A stretch of DNA of 39,164 nucleotides from Gallionellaceae bacterium (GTDB taxonomy: Bacteria; Pseudomonadota; Gammaproteobacteria; Burkholderiales; Thiobacillaceae): NCBI GenBank assembly GCA_028695325.1, contig JAQVJE010000007.1, positions 1 through 39,164 on the forward strand. Reading direction: 5' to 3'. The notes below the pieces were generated by a model. That model made no database searches. It had not been told where the DNA came from and saw only the letters and a program-made list of their open reading frames with translations. Shown here one piece after another: positions 1 to 10,032 of the stretch; the stretch's first letter is position 1; every line of letters starts with the position of its first letter. The position numbers were made by a program, and so were the translations under genes.

Positions 1-551
1 GCCGGGTAGACGCGGTCCAGTCCGGTGCCCACTACGGCGACGCCGCGGCCGTTGCCGGCCAGGCCGCCCTCGTGGGCGGCACTATCGATGCCCTCGGCCA
101 GCCCGCTGACGATGGTCAGGCCCGCTTCCGCCAATGCTTGGGCGAAGGCGTGCGCGTCACGGCGGCCCTGGGCGGTGGCGTTGCGGCTACCGACGATGGC
201 GAACAAGGGTTGCGACAATGCCGCCGGGTCGCCCTTGAGGTACAGCCACATGGGCGGGTCGGGCAGACTGCGCAGGGTCTCAGGATAGGCCGGGTCGAGC
301 CAGGTGACGAGGTGGGCGTCCGCGGCGGCCAGCCAGTCGAGGGCGGCGCGATGGGTCTCGGGGACGACGGGTTCCTTGAGGGCGGCGGCGATGCGCGCCC
401 CGACCAGCGGTGTCAACTGGCTGGCCGGGGCGGCGAAGATGGCGCCGGGGTCGGAAAAGGCCTCCAGCAGGCGGCGCGCGCCGTCCGGACCCAACCCCGG
501 CACCGCCTCCAGGGCGAGCCAGGGCAGGGGGTCGGGGCGGACGGTATTCAA
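1..551 (-). CDS. dprA: DNA processing protein DprA (Smf family), 3' part cut by window edge
   Basis: Reverse-strand translation runs open to the window edge (LNTVRPDPLPWLALEAVPGLGPDGARRLLEAF...LTIVSGLAEGIDSAAHEGGLAGNGRGVAVVGTGLDRVYP); the SGxAxGID...H...GxTVAVxGTGLDxxYP pattern is typical of DprA. Probable TTG start overlaps the stop of the LysM gene. Confidence 0.85.
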   Translation of the reverse strand, partial: MNTVRPDPLPWLALEAVPGLGPDGARRLLEAFSDPGAIFAAPASQLTPLVGARIAAALKEPVVPETHRAALDWLAAADAHLVTWLDPAYPETLRSLPDPPMWLYLKGDPAALSQPLFAIVGSRNATAQGRRDAHAFAQALAEAGLTIVSGLAEGIDSAAHEGGLAGNGRGVAVVGTGLDRVYP

Positions 552-1675
552 GGGTTGCCGACGCGGTCGTGTAGATAGATGGGACGGTAGGAATCCATCA
601 CCAGGGCATAGGCCACGCGGTCGAACACCTGATAGACCATGATCAGGCCGGTACGCGTGTCGGGCAGCCGGGTGGCTTCGGCTGGCGTCCCGGTGACTTC
701 GGCCTGGTTGAAGCCCAGGTAGGGTTCGTTGTGGCCGCGTTCCCTGCTGCCGTCGACATGGCCGCTCTGTGGGCTGAATGAAGCCAGTCGGCTCTCTCCC
801 GCGGCGCGGCCCACGGTCTTGCCGGCATGACTGACTGCCAGGACATGGCCGCGCTCGATACCGTCGGCACGGCCTTTGTTGACGACCACGGTGGCGTGAC
901 GGCCGGTCACCTGGTCGCCGCCAATGGCGGCTATGACCCGGCCGTCGACGGTCTTGCCGGGCGCATGCGGCACGAAGTCGATCTGCTCCACGGTGGTGCT
1001 CGGCAGCAGGCGGTCGCCGGCCTGTATTTCGCGTGCGGACTGGATGATCGCCAGGGTGGCGGGGCTGCCCGCGTCCACGGTGCCGGCCTCGCCCAGGTAG
1101 GCGACCTCATGCGCCAGGGTCTCGCCGCTGTCCGGGTCCTTGAGCGGCTTGCCCAGGCGGACGATGTGCCAGCGCGGGGTGTCGCCGGCGAGGCCGCTGG
1201 CATGGACCCGGTCGCCCAGGCTGAGCAGGCCGCGGCCGTCCTCGCTGCCGAGCAGCCTGGGTGCCTGGGCGAGGGCGTTGGCATCGGCCAGCCGCGGGTG
1301 CTCCAGGAAGGCCTTCACCGCCGCGTAGGGGATGGGCGGGATGGCCTCGTCCAGCGGCTCGGCGCGTACCGTCGGCGACAGCCTCACCGTCTCCACCCTG
1401 GCCAGGCGCGGGCCGTCCGGGGTCATCACCAGGTAGATCACGTCGCCCGGGTAGATCAGGTGTGGGTTCTTGATGCGGTCGTCGTTGGTGTACCACAACT
1501 CGGGCCAGCGCCAGGGCGAATTGAGGAAGCGGGCCGAGATGTCCCACAGGGTATCGCCCTTCACCACCACGTGGCGGTCGGGGTGGTCCTCGCGTAGCGC
1601 CACCGTGTCGGCTGCGACGGGCAGCGCCAGGGAGAACGCCAGGCCGAGCGAGACGATCGAAGCCGGTATGCGCAT
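548..1675 (-). CDS. LysM peptidoglycan-binding domain protein (exported)
   Basis: ORF 548..1762; start placed at MRIPASIVSLGLAFSLALPVAA (signal peptide), followed by HVVVKGDTLWDISARFLNSPWRWPELW LysM motif; divergent from def and next to dprA. Confidence 0.85.
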   Translation of the reverse strand: MRIPASIVSLGLAFSLALPVAADTVALREDHPDRHVVVKGDTLWDISARFLNSPWRWPELWYTNDDRIKNPHLIYPGDVIYLVMTPDGPRLARVETVRLSPTVRAEPLDEAIPPIPYAAVKAFLEHPRLADANALAQAPRLLGSEDGRGLLSLGDRVHASGLAGDTPRWHIVRLGKPLKDPDSGETLAHEVAYLGEAGTVDAGSPATLAIIQSAREIQAGDRLLPSTTVEQIDFVPHAPGKTVDGRVIAAIGGDQVTGRHATVVVNKGRADGIERGHVLAVSHAGKTVGRAAGESRLASFSPQSGHVDGSRERGHNEPYLGFNQAEVTGTPAEATRLPDTRTGLIMVYQVFDRVAYALVMDSYRPIYLHDRVGNP

Positions 1676-1766
1676 GATCACTACCCCTGAGTGAGGGGGT
1701 CCCTGGGAACCCGGATATAATTGGATCGACGTTAAGTTAAACCAATACATGGAACTTTGCATCTAA

Positions 1767-2270
1767 ATGGCCCTGCTGAAGATCCTGCAATACCCGGACA
1801 AGCGGCTGCACACGGTCGCCAAGCCGATCGAGACGGTGGACGACACGATACGCCGCCTGGCCGCCGACATGGCGGAGACCATGTACGCCGCGCCCGGCGT
1901 CGGCCTGGCCGCCACCCAGGTCGACCACCACCTGCGCCTGATCGTGATCGACGTCAGCGAGGAAAAGAACCGCCTGCTGACCCTGGTCAACCCGGTCATC
2001 CTGGCCAAGGACGGCGAGTCGGTGCACGAGGAGGGCTGCCTGTCGGTGCCCGGCATCTATGAGAAGGTCACCCGTGCCGAGCATATCCAGGTGCGTGCCC
2101 AGGGCCTCGACGGCCAGCACTTCGAATTCGAGGCCGAGGGCCTGCTGGCGGTCTGCGTCCAGCACGAGATCGACCACCTCAACGGCAAGGTGTTCGTGGA
2201 ATACCTGTCGCGCCTCAAGCAGGACCGCATCCGCACCAAGCTGGTCAAGCAGCAGCGGGAAACGATGTAA
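1767..2270 (+). CDS. def: Peptide deformylase
   Basis: Motifs [18 protein letters not shown] and [12 protein letters not shown] present. Confidence 0.97.
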   Translation: MALLKILQYPDKRLHTVAKPIETVDDTIRRLAADMAETMYAAPGVGLAATQVDHHLRLIVIDVSEEKNRLLTLVNPVILAKDGESVHEEGCLSVPGIYEKVTRAEHIQVRAQGLDGQHFEFEAEGLLAVCVQHEIDHLNGKVFVEYLSRLKQDRIRTKLVKQQRETM

Positions 2271-2275
2271 CAACA

Positions 2276-2373
2276 GTGACAGGAAAGGCGTGACATGAAA
2301 GGCGTGACGAGTGACAGAACATCGTATTCGTCATGCCTTTGCGTCACGCCTTTGCGTCACGCCCTTGGGTCAC
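2276..2373. repeat. Tandem and inverted repeat between def and fmt
   Basis: Left half has tandem 14-mers GTGACAGGAAAGGC/GTGACATGAAAGGC/GTGACGAGTGACAG (2276-2317); right half has three 13-mers GCCTTTGCGTCAC x2 + GCCCTTGGGTCAC (2335-2373); the halves are near reverse complements. Confidence 0.8.
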
Positions 2374-2380
2374 ACATCTG

Positions 2381-3298
2381 ATGAGAATTGTTTTCGCCGG
2401 CACCCCCGAGTTCGCCGCCTGCGCCCTGGAGGCCCTGATCGCCGCCGGGCACGAGATCTCTCTGGTGCTGACCCAGCCCGATCGCCCGGCCGGGCGCGGC
2501 ATGAAGCTCAGGATGAGTCCGGTCAAGGAAGTGGCCCTGCGGCATGGCATCGCCGTCGCCCAGCCCGACAACTTGAAGACGGAGGAGTCCCGCCGGCCCA
2601 TCGCCGCGGCCGCCCCCGAGGTCATGGTGGTGGCCGCCTACGGCCTCATCCTGCCCGAGGCTGTGCTGGCCATTCCGCCGCTTGGCTGCGTCAACATCCA
2701 CGCCTCCCTGCTGCCACGCTGGCGCGGCGCGGCGCCGATCCAGCGCGCCATCGAGGCGGGCGACGCCGAGACCGGCATCACCCTGATGCAGATGGATCGC
2801 GGCCTCGACACCGGTGCCATGCTGAGCCGGCATCCGCTGGCGATCGTCCCCGACGACGATGCCGGCAGCCTGCACGACAAGCTCGCCGCCCTGGGCGCAG
2901 AGGCCATCGTGGCCCTGCTGCCGGTCCTGGCGGATATCCGCCCAGTGGCGCAGGACGACGCCCAGGCCTGCTATGCCGCCAAGATCGCCAAGGACGAGGC
3001 GCGCCTGGACTGGCGCCTGCCGGCGGCCGTGCTGGACCGCCGCATCCGCGCCTTCAATCCCTTTCCCGGCGCTGCTGCCCAGCTGGATGGCCAGCCCATC
3101 AAGGTCTGGCGGGCGCGACCGGCCGCTGGCAGCGGCCGGTCGGGGGAGATACTGGCGGTGGGCCCGCAGGCCATCCGGGTGGCCTGCGGCGAGGGTGCGT
3201 TGGACCTCCTGGAACTGCAGAAGGCCGGCGGCCGGCGCCTGCCGCCGGCCGCCTTCCTGGCTGGCCACCCCCTGGCCGTCGGTCAGCGCCTGGATTGA
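2381..3298 (+). CDS. fmt: Methionyl-tRNA formyltransferase
   Basis: [26 protein letters not shown]..., [25 protein letters not shown]; start at 2381 preferred over 2333, which lies in the repeat. Confidence 0.96.
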   Translation: MRIVFAGTPEFAACALEALIAAGHEISLVLTQPDRPAGRGMKLRMSPVKEVALRHGIAVAQPDNLKTEESRRPIAAAAPEVMVVAAYGLILPEAVLAIPPLGCVNIHASLLPRWRGAAPIQRAIEAGDAETGITLMQMDRGLDTGAMLSRHPLAIVPDDDAGSLHDKLAALGAEAIVALLPVLADIRPVAQDDAQACYAAKIAKDEARLDWRLPAAVLDRRIRAFNPFPGAAAQLDGQPIKVWRARPAAGSGRSGEILAVGPQAIRVACGEGALDLLELQKAGGRRLPPAAFLAGHPLAVGQRLD

Positions 3299-3379
3299 GG
3301 CGGCAGGCCGTGGCCCCCGGGTTGAACTTTTCCGGCCGCCACCCTCCCAAGTGCGATGCCCCCACACCAGACCGATAGC

Positions 3380-4690
3380 ATGCCAGCCGATCACCTGCCG
3401 CCCCCGGCCGGGGGCGGCGACCGCCGCCCGGGGAGCGCGCGTGCGCTGGCCGCCGACCTGGTCAACCAGGTCCTCCTCGACGGCCGCAGCCTGACCACCG
3501 CCCTCGACGCGGTGCGGCACGGCGCCGATCCGCGCCGCCTGGCCGACGCCCAGGACCTCGCCTACGGTGTCATGCGCCGCCTGGGCCGCCTGCGCTTCTA
3601 CCTGCGCCGCCTGGCCGGCCGGCCGCTCAGCCCGGCCGAGCTGGCCGGGCCGCTGCTGGTCGCCCTCTACGAGCTGGCCGAGCGCGACACCCCGGCCTAT
3701 GCCGCGGTCAACGAGGCGGTCGATCTGGTCGGCCGCCGCCATCCGCGCGCACGCGGCTTCGCCAACGGCGTCCTGCGCGGCTTCACCCGCCGGCGCGCCG
3801 AGTTGGAGAACGCCGCGGCCGGGCATCCGGAGGCACGCTGGAACTTCCCCGCCTGGTGGATCGATCGCCTGCGCGGGCTTTACCCGGACACCTGGCAGGC
3901 CCAGCTGACCGCCATGAACGGCCATCCGCCCATGACCCTGCGGGTGAACCGGCGCCGACTGGCGGCGGAGGACTACGGCGCCAGACTGACGGCGGCAGGC
4001 TTGGCCTGGCGACGCAGCGGCGCGGATGCACTGACCCTGGTGCGACCGGTCGCCGTGGCCGATCTGCCGGGCTTCGGCGACGGCCTCGTCTCGGTGCAGG
4101 ACCTCGGTGCCCAGCTCGCCGCTCCGCTGCTCGACTGCGCCGATGGCATGCGGGTACTGGACGCCTGTGCCGCACCGGGCGGCAAGGCCGCCCACCTGCT
4201 GGAGCACCACGACCTCGACCTCGTTGCAATCGACCAGGATCCGGTGCGCCTGGCGCGCGTGACCGACACCCTGGAGCGCCTCGGCCTGAGCGCCGAGGTC
4301 AGGGCGGCCGACGCCGGCGACCCGGCGGCCTGGTGGGACGGCCGGCCGTTCGACCGCATCCTGCTCGACGCCCCCTGCACCGCTTCCGGGGTGGCGCGCC
4401 GCCACCCGGATGGCCGCTGGCTCAAACGTTGTACGGATGCAGACGGCCTAGCAGGTCAGCAGGCCCGCATGCTGGATGCCGTTTGGCCGCTGCTCCGGCA
4501 CGGTGGTAAATTGCTTTACGCGACCTGCAGCGTGTTCCCGGAGGAAAACACCGCCCAGGTCGGGGCCTTCCTGGCCAGGCACGCCGATGCCGGGCTGGAT
4601 CCGATCAGCCTGCCCGGTGCGCACGACGGGCAACTACTCGCGGACGACGACCACGACGGTTTCTTCTATGCCCGCCTTGTCAAGACGTGA
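3380..4690 (+). CDS. rsmB: 16S rRNA (cytosine967-C5)-methyltransferase RsmB
   Basis: NusB-like N-terminus plus DACAAPGGKAAHLLE, DAPCTASGVARRHPD and LLYATCSVFPEEN motifs; downstream of fmt as usual. Confidence 0.95.
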   Translation: MPADHLPPPAGGGDRRPGSARALAADLVNQVLLDGRSLTTALDAVRHGADPRRLADAQDLAYGVMRRLGRLRFYLRRLAGRPLSPAELAGPLLVALYELAERDTPAYAAVNEAVDLVGRRHPRARGFANGVLRGFTRRRAELENAAAGHPEARWNFPAWWIDRLRGLYPDTWQAQLTAMNGHPPMTLRVNRRRLAAEDYGARLTAAGLAWRRSGADALTLVRPVAVADLPGFGDGLVSVQDLGAQLAAPLLDCADGMRVLDACAAPGGKAAHLLEHHDLDLVAIDQDPVRLARVTDTLERLGLSAEVRAADAGDPAAWWDGRPFDRILLDAPCTASGVARRHPDGRWLKRCTDADGLAGQQARMLDAVWPLLRHGGKLLYATCSVFPEENTAQVGAFLARHADAGLDPISLPGAHDGQLLADDDHDGFFYARLVKT

Positions 4691-5234
4691 TTTCCTCAAG
4701 CTGGCCTGCGCGGCGGCCCTGGCCGCCGGCGTCGGGCCGGCGCGCGCGGACGAACAGCTGTCCCTGCGCCACGTCGAGCTGGTCGAGCGCGGCGAGAGCT
4801 ATGTCCTGGCCGGCGGCTACGCCATCCAGCTTGGCGCGACCCTGGAAGAGGCTCTGCGCAAGGGCATCACGATGACCTTCGTGCAGTTGTTCGAGGCGGA
4901 GCGGCCGCGCGACTACTGGTTCGCCCAGGACATCGCCGTGCAACGGCGCAGCCTGCGCCTGACCTACAATGCACTCCTGCGCCAGTACCAGTTGCAGGGC
5001 GGCAGCGGCTACCAGAGCTTCGACAACCTGGCCCAGGCCATCGACGCCCTCGGTGACTTCGCCGACTGGCCGGTGCTGGAGGCGCGCCAGCTCAACAAGA
5101 AGCACATCTACCGGGCCAGGGTGCGCATGCACCTGGACACCAGCCAGCTGCCCAAGCCGCTGCAGATGAATGCCTTTGCCTCCAGTCGTTGGGACATGGA
5201 TTCCGGCTGGCGGGAGTGGTCGTTCAAGCCCTAG
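4668..5234 (+). CDS. DUF4390-type exported protein
   Basis: MPALSRRDFLKLACAAALAAGVGPARA signal sequence; length and position between rsmB and ntrY match the DUF4390 family. Confidence 0.8.
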   Translation: MPALSRRDFLKLACAAALAAGVGPARADEQLSLRHVELVERGESYVLAGGYAIQLGATLEEALRKGITMTFVQLFEAERPRDYWFAQDIAVQRRSLRLTYNALLRQYQLQGGSGYQSFDNLAQAIDALGDFADWPVLEARQLNKKHIYRARVRMHLDTSQLPKPLQMNAFASSRWDMDSGWREWSFKP

Positions 5235-5240
5235 TCCGGC

Positions 5241-7370
5241 ATGCTCCCACTTACCCTCGGCAGTCTGCTGCTTGGCGCCTCGCTGATCGCCCTGCTGTCC
5301 TTCTCGGCCGACAACACCGGCTTCCTCGCCGAGCATTTCCAGATCCTGGTCGCCGTCGCCGCCGTCAGCGCCCTCGCTCTGGCCGGCCTGTTCGGCTACC
5401 AGGGCTGGTCGCTCTGGCGCCGGGTGCGCGCCGGGGTGTTCGGCGCCCGCCTGACCGCTCGCATGTTCTGGATCTTCGGCCTCATGGCTCTGATGCCCGG
5501 ACTGGCGGTCTACCTGCTGTCGGTGCAGTTCCTCGTCAAGTCGATCGAGTCCTGGTTCGACGTGCGCATGGAACACGCCCTGGAGAGTGGGTTGTCGCTC
5601 GGCCAGTCGGCGCTCGGCCACTTCGAGAACGAGCTGATCAAGAAGGCCGAGGGCATGGCGCTGCAGCTGACCGAACTGCCGCCCGCCCGCCAGGCAGCCC
5701 AGCTCAACGCATTGCGCGAGGCCTACGGGGTTCAGGAGGCCGACCTGTTCGACGAGATCGGCAACCTGATCGGCTTCGCCGCGGCAGACAAGATGATGCT
5801 GGCGCCGCGGCCGCCGGAGAGCGCCGCCCTCTGGCAGGCCAGGCTGCAGCAACCCTGGTCGCGCACCGAACAGGACGGCGATGGCCGTAACCTGGTGGTG
5901 CGCGCCGCGGTGCCGGTCAATCTGATCAGCATGACCGAGAGCCTGCGCGTGCTGCAGGTGGCCCAGCCGGTCTCGGCCAAGCTGTCGGCGGATGCCCAGA
6001 GCGTCGAGTCGGCGCACCGCAACTACCAGGAGCTGGCCGTCTCCCGCCTGGGCCTCAAGCGGCTCTATGCCGTCTCGCTGACCCTGGCCCTGGCCCTGTC
6101 GCTGTTCTCCGCACTGTCGCTCGCATTCATCCTGTCCGAGCGCCTGGCCGCACCGCTTAGGGTGCTGGCACGCGGAACCCGCGCGGTGGCGCGCGGCGAC
6201 TACTCGCAGGTCAACCCGGTCAACTCCGGCGATGAGCTTGGCATGCTGACACACTCGTTCAACCGCATGACCCTGCAGCTCTCGGAGGCGCGCGCCGTGG
6301 TGCAGGAAAACCAGGACAAGCTGGAGGAGGCCAAGGCCTATCTGGAGAGCGTGCTGGGCAGCGTCAGTACCGGGGTGGTGACCCTGGACGGCGAACTCAG
6401 GGCCAAGCTGGTCAACGCGGCGGCAGCCAGCCTGCTGGGGCGTGCGCGCGACGACCTGGTCGGGCGGCCGCTGGCGGAGTGGGGCGAGGCGGGCGATGCC
6501 CTCAACCAGTTCGCCGCCACCATGGCCGGGCACTTCCGCGAGGCCGGCCGACATCCCTGGCGTGAGCAGGTCGAGCTGGCCACGCCGGCAGGCGCGCGCG
6601 TCCTGCTCGCACGCGGCACCCCGCTGATCGCCGGCGTCGAGGCGGATTACGCTCTCGCCCTCGACGACGTCACCCAGCTGATCCAGGCCCAGCGCGACGC
6701 CGCCTGGGGCGAGGTGGCGCGCCGCCTGGCGCACGAAATCAAGAACCCGCTCACCCCCATCCAGCTCTCTGCCGAACGCCTGCAGCTCAAGCTTGCCAGC
6801 CAGCTGGACGATGCGGCCAGGGGCATACTGCAGCGCGCTACCGGCACCATCGTCGGTCAGGTGGCGGCGATGAAGTCGCTGGTCGACGCCTTCGCCCAGT
6901 ACGCCCGCACCCCGGCGCCCAGTGTCCAGGCCCTCGACGTCAATGCCTTCATCGTCGACGTCCTGGCCCTCTATGAACACCACGCCCCCATCCGCACCGG
7001 GCTGGCGCCCAGCCTGCCGCGGGTGGCCGGCGACCCCGCCCTGCTGCGCCAGGTGCTGGTCAACCTGATCAAGAACGCCGACGAGGCGATGGTGGATAAT
7101 GGCGCCCCCGAGATCCGGGTGTTGAGCCACAGGGTGCCGGACGGCGTGATGATATGCGTGGAGGACAACGGCCCGGGTTTCCCGGAATCGCTCGGCAACC
7201 GGCTGTTCGAGCCCTACGCCACCACCAAGCCGAAGGGCACCGGGCTCGGCCTGGCCATCGTCAAGAAGATCATCGAGGAGCATCATGGCGCCATCGAGGT
7301 GCGCAACCTGGAGCCGCATGGCGCCGCTGTATGCATCACGCTGCCGATAATGGAGGGGGAGCATGAGTGA
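5241..7370 (+). CDS. ntrY: NtrY-like sensor histidine kinase
   Basis: Multiple N-terminal TM segments, HAMP, PAS, RRLAHEIKNPLTPIQLSAERL H-box, NLIKNADEAM, GTGLGLAIVKKII. Confidence 0.9.
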   Translation: MLPLTLGSLLLGASLIALLSFSADNTGFLAEHFQILVAVAAVSALALAGLFGYQGWSLWRRVRAGVFGARLTARMFWIFGLMALMPGLAVYLLSVQFLVKSIESWFDVRMEHALESGLSLGQSALGHFENELIKKAEGMALQLTELPPARQAAQLNALREAYGVQEADLFDEIGNLIGFAAADKMMLAPRPPESAALWQARLQQPWSRTEQDGDGRNLVVRAAVPVNLISMTESLRVLQVAQPVSAKLSADAQSVESAHRNYQELAVSRLGLKRLYAVSLTLALALSLFSALSLAFILSERLAAPLRVLARGTRAVARGDYSQVNPVNSGDELGMLTHSFNRMTLQLSEARAVVQENQDKLEEAKAYLESVLGSVSTGVVTLDGELRAKLVNAAAASLLGRARDDLVGRPLAEWGEAGDALNQFAATMAGHFREAGRHPWREQVELATPAGARVLLARGTPLIAGVEADYALALDDVTQLIQAQRDAAWGEVARRLAHEIKNPLTPIQLSAERLQLKLASQLDDAARGILQRATGTIVGQVAAMKSLVDAFAQYARTPAPSVQALDVNAFIVDVLALYEHHAPIRTGLAPSLPRVAGDPALLRQVLVNLIKNADEAMVDNGAPEIRVLSHRVPDGVMICVEDNGPGFPESLGNRLFEPYATTKPKGTGLGLAIVKKIIEEHHGAIEVRNLEPHGAAVCITLPIMEGEHE

Positions 7371-8628
7371 AATCCTGGTAGTGGATGACGAACCCGGCAT
7401 CCGCGACCTTTTGCGCGAGATCCTGGAGGATGAGGGGCACGAGGTGCGCCTGGCCGAGAACGGCGAGCGGGCGCGTGCCGCACGCCTGGAGAAGGCGCCC
7501 GATTTGGTTCTGCTGGATATCTGGATGCCCGATGTCGACGGCCTGTCGCTGCTCAAGGAATGGGCGGCTGGCGGACAGCTCACCATGCCGGTGGTGATGA
7601 TGTCCGGCCACGGCACCATCCACACCGCGGTGGAGGCCACCCGCCTGGGTGCCTTCGACTTCCTGGAGAAGCCGGTCCCCTACAAGCAGCTGCTGCAGAC
7701 CGTCGAGCGTGCGCTCAACAGCCGGCCCGGCCGGGTCAGCGCGCCGGCCAGCCTGGACGCACTCGGCGGCGGCGAGGCGGTCCGCCTCCTGGCACAGCGC
7801 CTCCGGCAGGCCGCCGGCGCCGGCACCACACTGCTGTTGACCGGCGAGCCGGGCGCCGGCATGGCGGTATGCGCCCGCTTCCTGCACGACCCGGACACCC
7901 CATGGGTGGCACCGGACGACATGGCGGTGCTGGCCGAGCGGCCGCTCGACTGGCTGGTTCAGGCCAAGGGCGGCGCGCTGTTCCTGGCCGAGGTGGCGCA
8001 GCTGACGCCCCTGCAACAGAAGGGCCTGCAGCTCGTCATCGGCCGCCATAAGGAGTATGGCGTCACCCTGATCTGCGCCAGCAGCGAGAACCTGGCCAGC
8101 AAGGCCACCGCCGGCGCCTATTCGCGCGATCTCTATAACGCGCTGGCCCAGGTGGCGGTGCGGGTGCCGTCCCTGCGCGAGCGCCGCGAGGACATCCCGC
8201 ACCTGGCCGTGGCCATGCTGCGCGACAGCCTGGCGCAGACCGGTATCGGCGAGCGCCGCCTGTCCGACGCTGCCCTCGATCGCCTGGCGCGGCACGACTG
8301 GCCGGGCAACCTGGACGAGCTCAGGAGCGTGGTGCATAGCCTGGCCGCCAACGCCCTCGATAGCGTCATCGACCTTGCCGACGTCGAGGCGGTGCTGGGC
8401 CGCGACGGCGGGGTGGACGGTGGCGCCCTCGCCGAGCTGTTTGCCTTGCCGCTCAAGGAGGCGCGCGACGCCTTCGAGCGCGCCTACCTGGAGTCGGTGC
8501 TGAAGGAGTGCGGCAGCATGTCGAGGGCAGCCGAGCGTTCCGGGCTGGAGCGCACCCACCTGTACCGCAAGCTCAAGCAGTTGGGGGTAAAATCCGGCTC
8601 CCGCAGCGAATCCGGCGAACAAGCGTGA
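7363..8628 (+). CDS. ntrX: NtrX-like response regulator with degenerate AAA+ domain and Fis-type HTH
   Basis: REC domain (VVDDEPGIRDLL, LLDIWMPDVDGL), degenerate AAA+ (GEPGAGMA, ALFLAEVAQL, SLRERREDIPHL), C-terminal SMSRAAERSGLERTHLYRKLKQLG. Confidence 0.88.
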   Translation: MSEILVVDDEPGIRDLLREILEDEGHEVRLAENGERARAARLEKAPDLVLLDIWMPDVDGLSLLKEWAAGGQLTMPVVMMSGHGTIHTAVEATRLGAFDFLEKPVPYKQLLQTVERALNSRPGRVSAPASLDALGGGEAVRLLAQRLRQAAGAGTTLLLTGEPGAGMAVCARFLHDPDTPWVAPDDMAVLAERPLDWLVQAKGGALFLAEVAQLTPLQQKGLQLVIGRHKEYGVTLICASSENLASKATAGAYSRDLYNALAQVAVRVPSLRERREDIPHLAVAMLRDSLAQTGIGERRLSDAALDRLARHDWPGNLDELRSVVHSLAANALDSVIDLADVEAVLGRDGGVDGGALAELFALPLKEARDAFERAYLESVLKECGSMSRAAERSGLERTHLYRKLKQLGVKSGSRSESGEQA

Positions 8629-10031
8629 AGATCATCATCCTCGGGGCTGGCCAGGTTGGTTCCAACCTGGCCGCCAGCCTGGTCTCCGAGGCCAACGACA
8701 TCACCATGGTGGACGTCGACGCCGCCAAGCTGGTCGCGCTGCAGGAACGCTATGACCTGCGCACCGTGTGTGGCCAGGCTTCGCACCCTTCGGTGCTGCG
8801 CCAGGCTGGCGCCGAGGACGCCGACATGCTGGTGGCGGTGACCCAGAACGACGAGACCAACATGGTGGCCTGCAAGCTGGCCGCCACCCTGTTCAACATC
8901 CCCACCAAGATCGCCCGCATTCGCGCCCAGGATTACATGCGCCACGTCGAGCTGTTCTCGGCCGACAACATGGCGGTCGACTACGTGATCAGCCCGGAGC
9001 GCGAGGTCACCGACTACATCAAGCGCCTGATCGACTACCCGGAAGCGCTGCAGGTGGTCGACTTCGCCGAGGGCCGCGTCCGCCTGGTGGCGGTGCGCGC
9101 GCAGGGCGGCTTCCTGGTTGGCCACGAGTTGAAGGAGATGCGCGACCACCTGCGCCTGCACCTGCGCGAGCCCAGGGACGAGCACCTGCACGCCCTGGAC
9201 GCCCGCGTGGCGGCCATCTTCCGGCGCGACCGCGCGGTGGTGCCGGAGGGCAGCACCATCGTGGAGGATGGCGACGAGGTGTTCTTCATCGCCGCCACCG
9301 CGCACATCCGGGCGGTGATGAAGGAGATGAGGCGGGTCGACCGCACCGTGCGCCGGGTGATGATCGCCGGCGGCGGCAACATCGGCAGCCGCCTGGCCGC
9401 CATCCTGGAGAATGACTACGCGGTCAAGCTGATCGACCACAACAAGAAGCACGCCCAGTTCCTCGCCGAACAGCTGAAGAGCACCCTGGTGCTGGTCGGC
9501 GACGCCACCGACGAGGAGCTCCTGCAGCAGGAGAACATCGAGGACATGGACGTGTTCTGCGCCCTCACCAACGACGACGAGGACAACATCATGTCCGCCC
9601 TGCTCGCCAAGCGCATGGGCGCCGGCAAGGTGGTGGCCCTGATCAACCGGGGCAGCTACGTCGATCTTCTGCAGGGCGGCGAGATCGACGTCGCCCTGTC
9701 GCCGGCGCATGCCACCATCGGCCCCCTGCTCACCCACATCCGGCACGGCGACATGGCGGTGGTGCACAGCCTGCGCCGGGGCGCCGCCGAGGCCATGGAG
9801 GTGGTGGTGCACGGCGACGCCCGGACCTCCAGGCTGATCGGCCGCCGCATCGAGGAGATCGACCTGCCCGAGGGGGTGGCCATCGGCGCCATCGCACGCG
9901 GCGAGAAGGTCATCATCGCCCACCACGACACCCTGATCGAGCCGGAGGACCACCTCATCATCTTCGTGCCCAGCAAGCGCATGGTGCCCAAGGTGGAGAA
10001 GCTGCTCCAGGTCGGCTTCGGCTTCTTCTGA
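8625..10031 (+). CDS. trkA: Trk system potassium transporter subunit TrkA
   Basis: GTG start overlapping the ntrX stop; MKIIILGAGQVGSNLAASL, two RCK-N repeats (second RVMIAGGGNIGSRLA). Confidence 0.95.
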   Translation: MKIIILGAGQVGSNLAASLVSEANDITMVDVDAAKLVALQERYDLRTVCGQASHPSVLRQAGAEDADMLVAVTQNDETNMVACKLAATLFNIPTKIARIRAQDYMRHVELFSADNMAVDYVISPEREVTDYIKRLIDYPEALQVVDFAEGRVRLVAVRAQGGFLVGHELKEMRDHLRLHLREPRDEHLHALDARVAAIFRRDRAVVPEGSTIVEDGDEVFFIAATAHIRAVMKEMRRVDRTVRRVMIAGGGNIGSRLAAILENDYAVKLIDHNKKHAQFLAEQLKSTLVLVGDATDEELLQQENIEDMDVFCALTNDDEDNIMSALLAKRMGAGKVVALINRGSYVDLLQGGEIDVALSPAHATIGPLLTHIRHGDMAVVHSLRRGAAEAMEVVVHGDARTSRLIGRRIEEIDLPEGVAIGAIARGEKVIIAHHDTLIEPEDHLIIFVPSKRMVPKVEKLLQVGFGFF

Positions 10032-10032
10032 G

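Noticed and set aside
2335-2373. CRISPR-like short tandem repeats
   Set aside because: Repeats of 13-14 nt abut directly without unique spacers and no cas genes are present.
4680-7640. 986-aa minus-strand ORF antisense to ntrY/DUF4390
   Set aside because: Shadow ORF of clear coding genes on the plus strand; composition rich in Q, H, G, with no domain logic.
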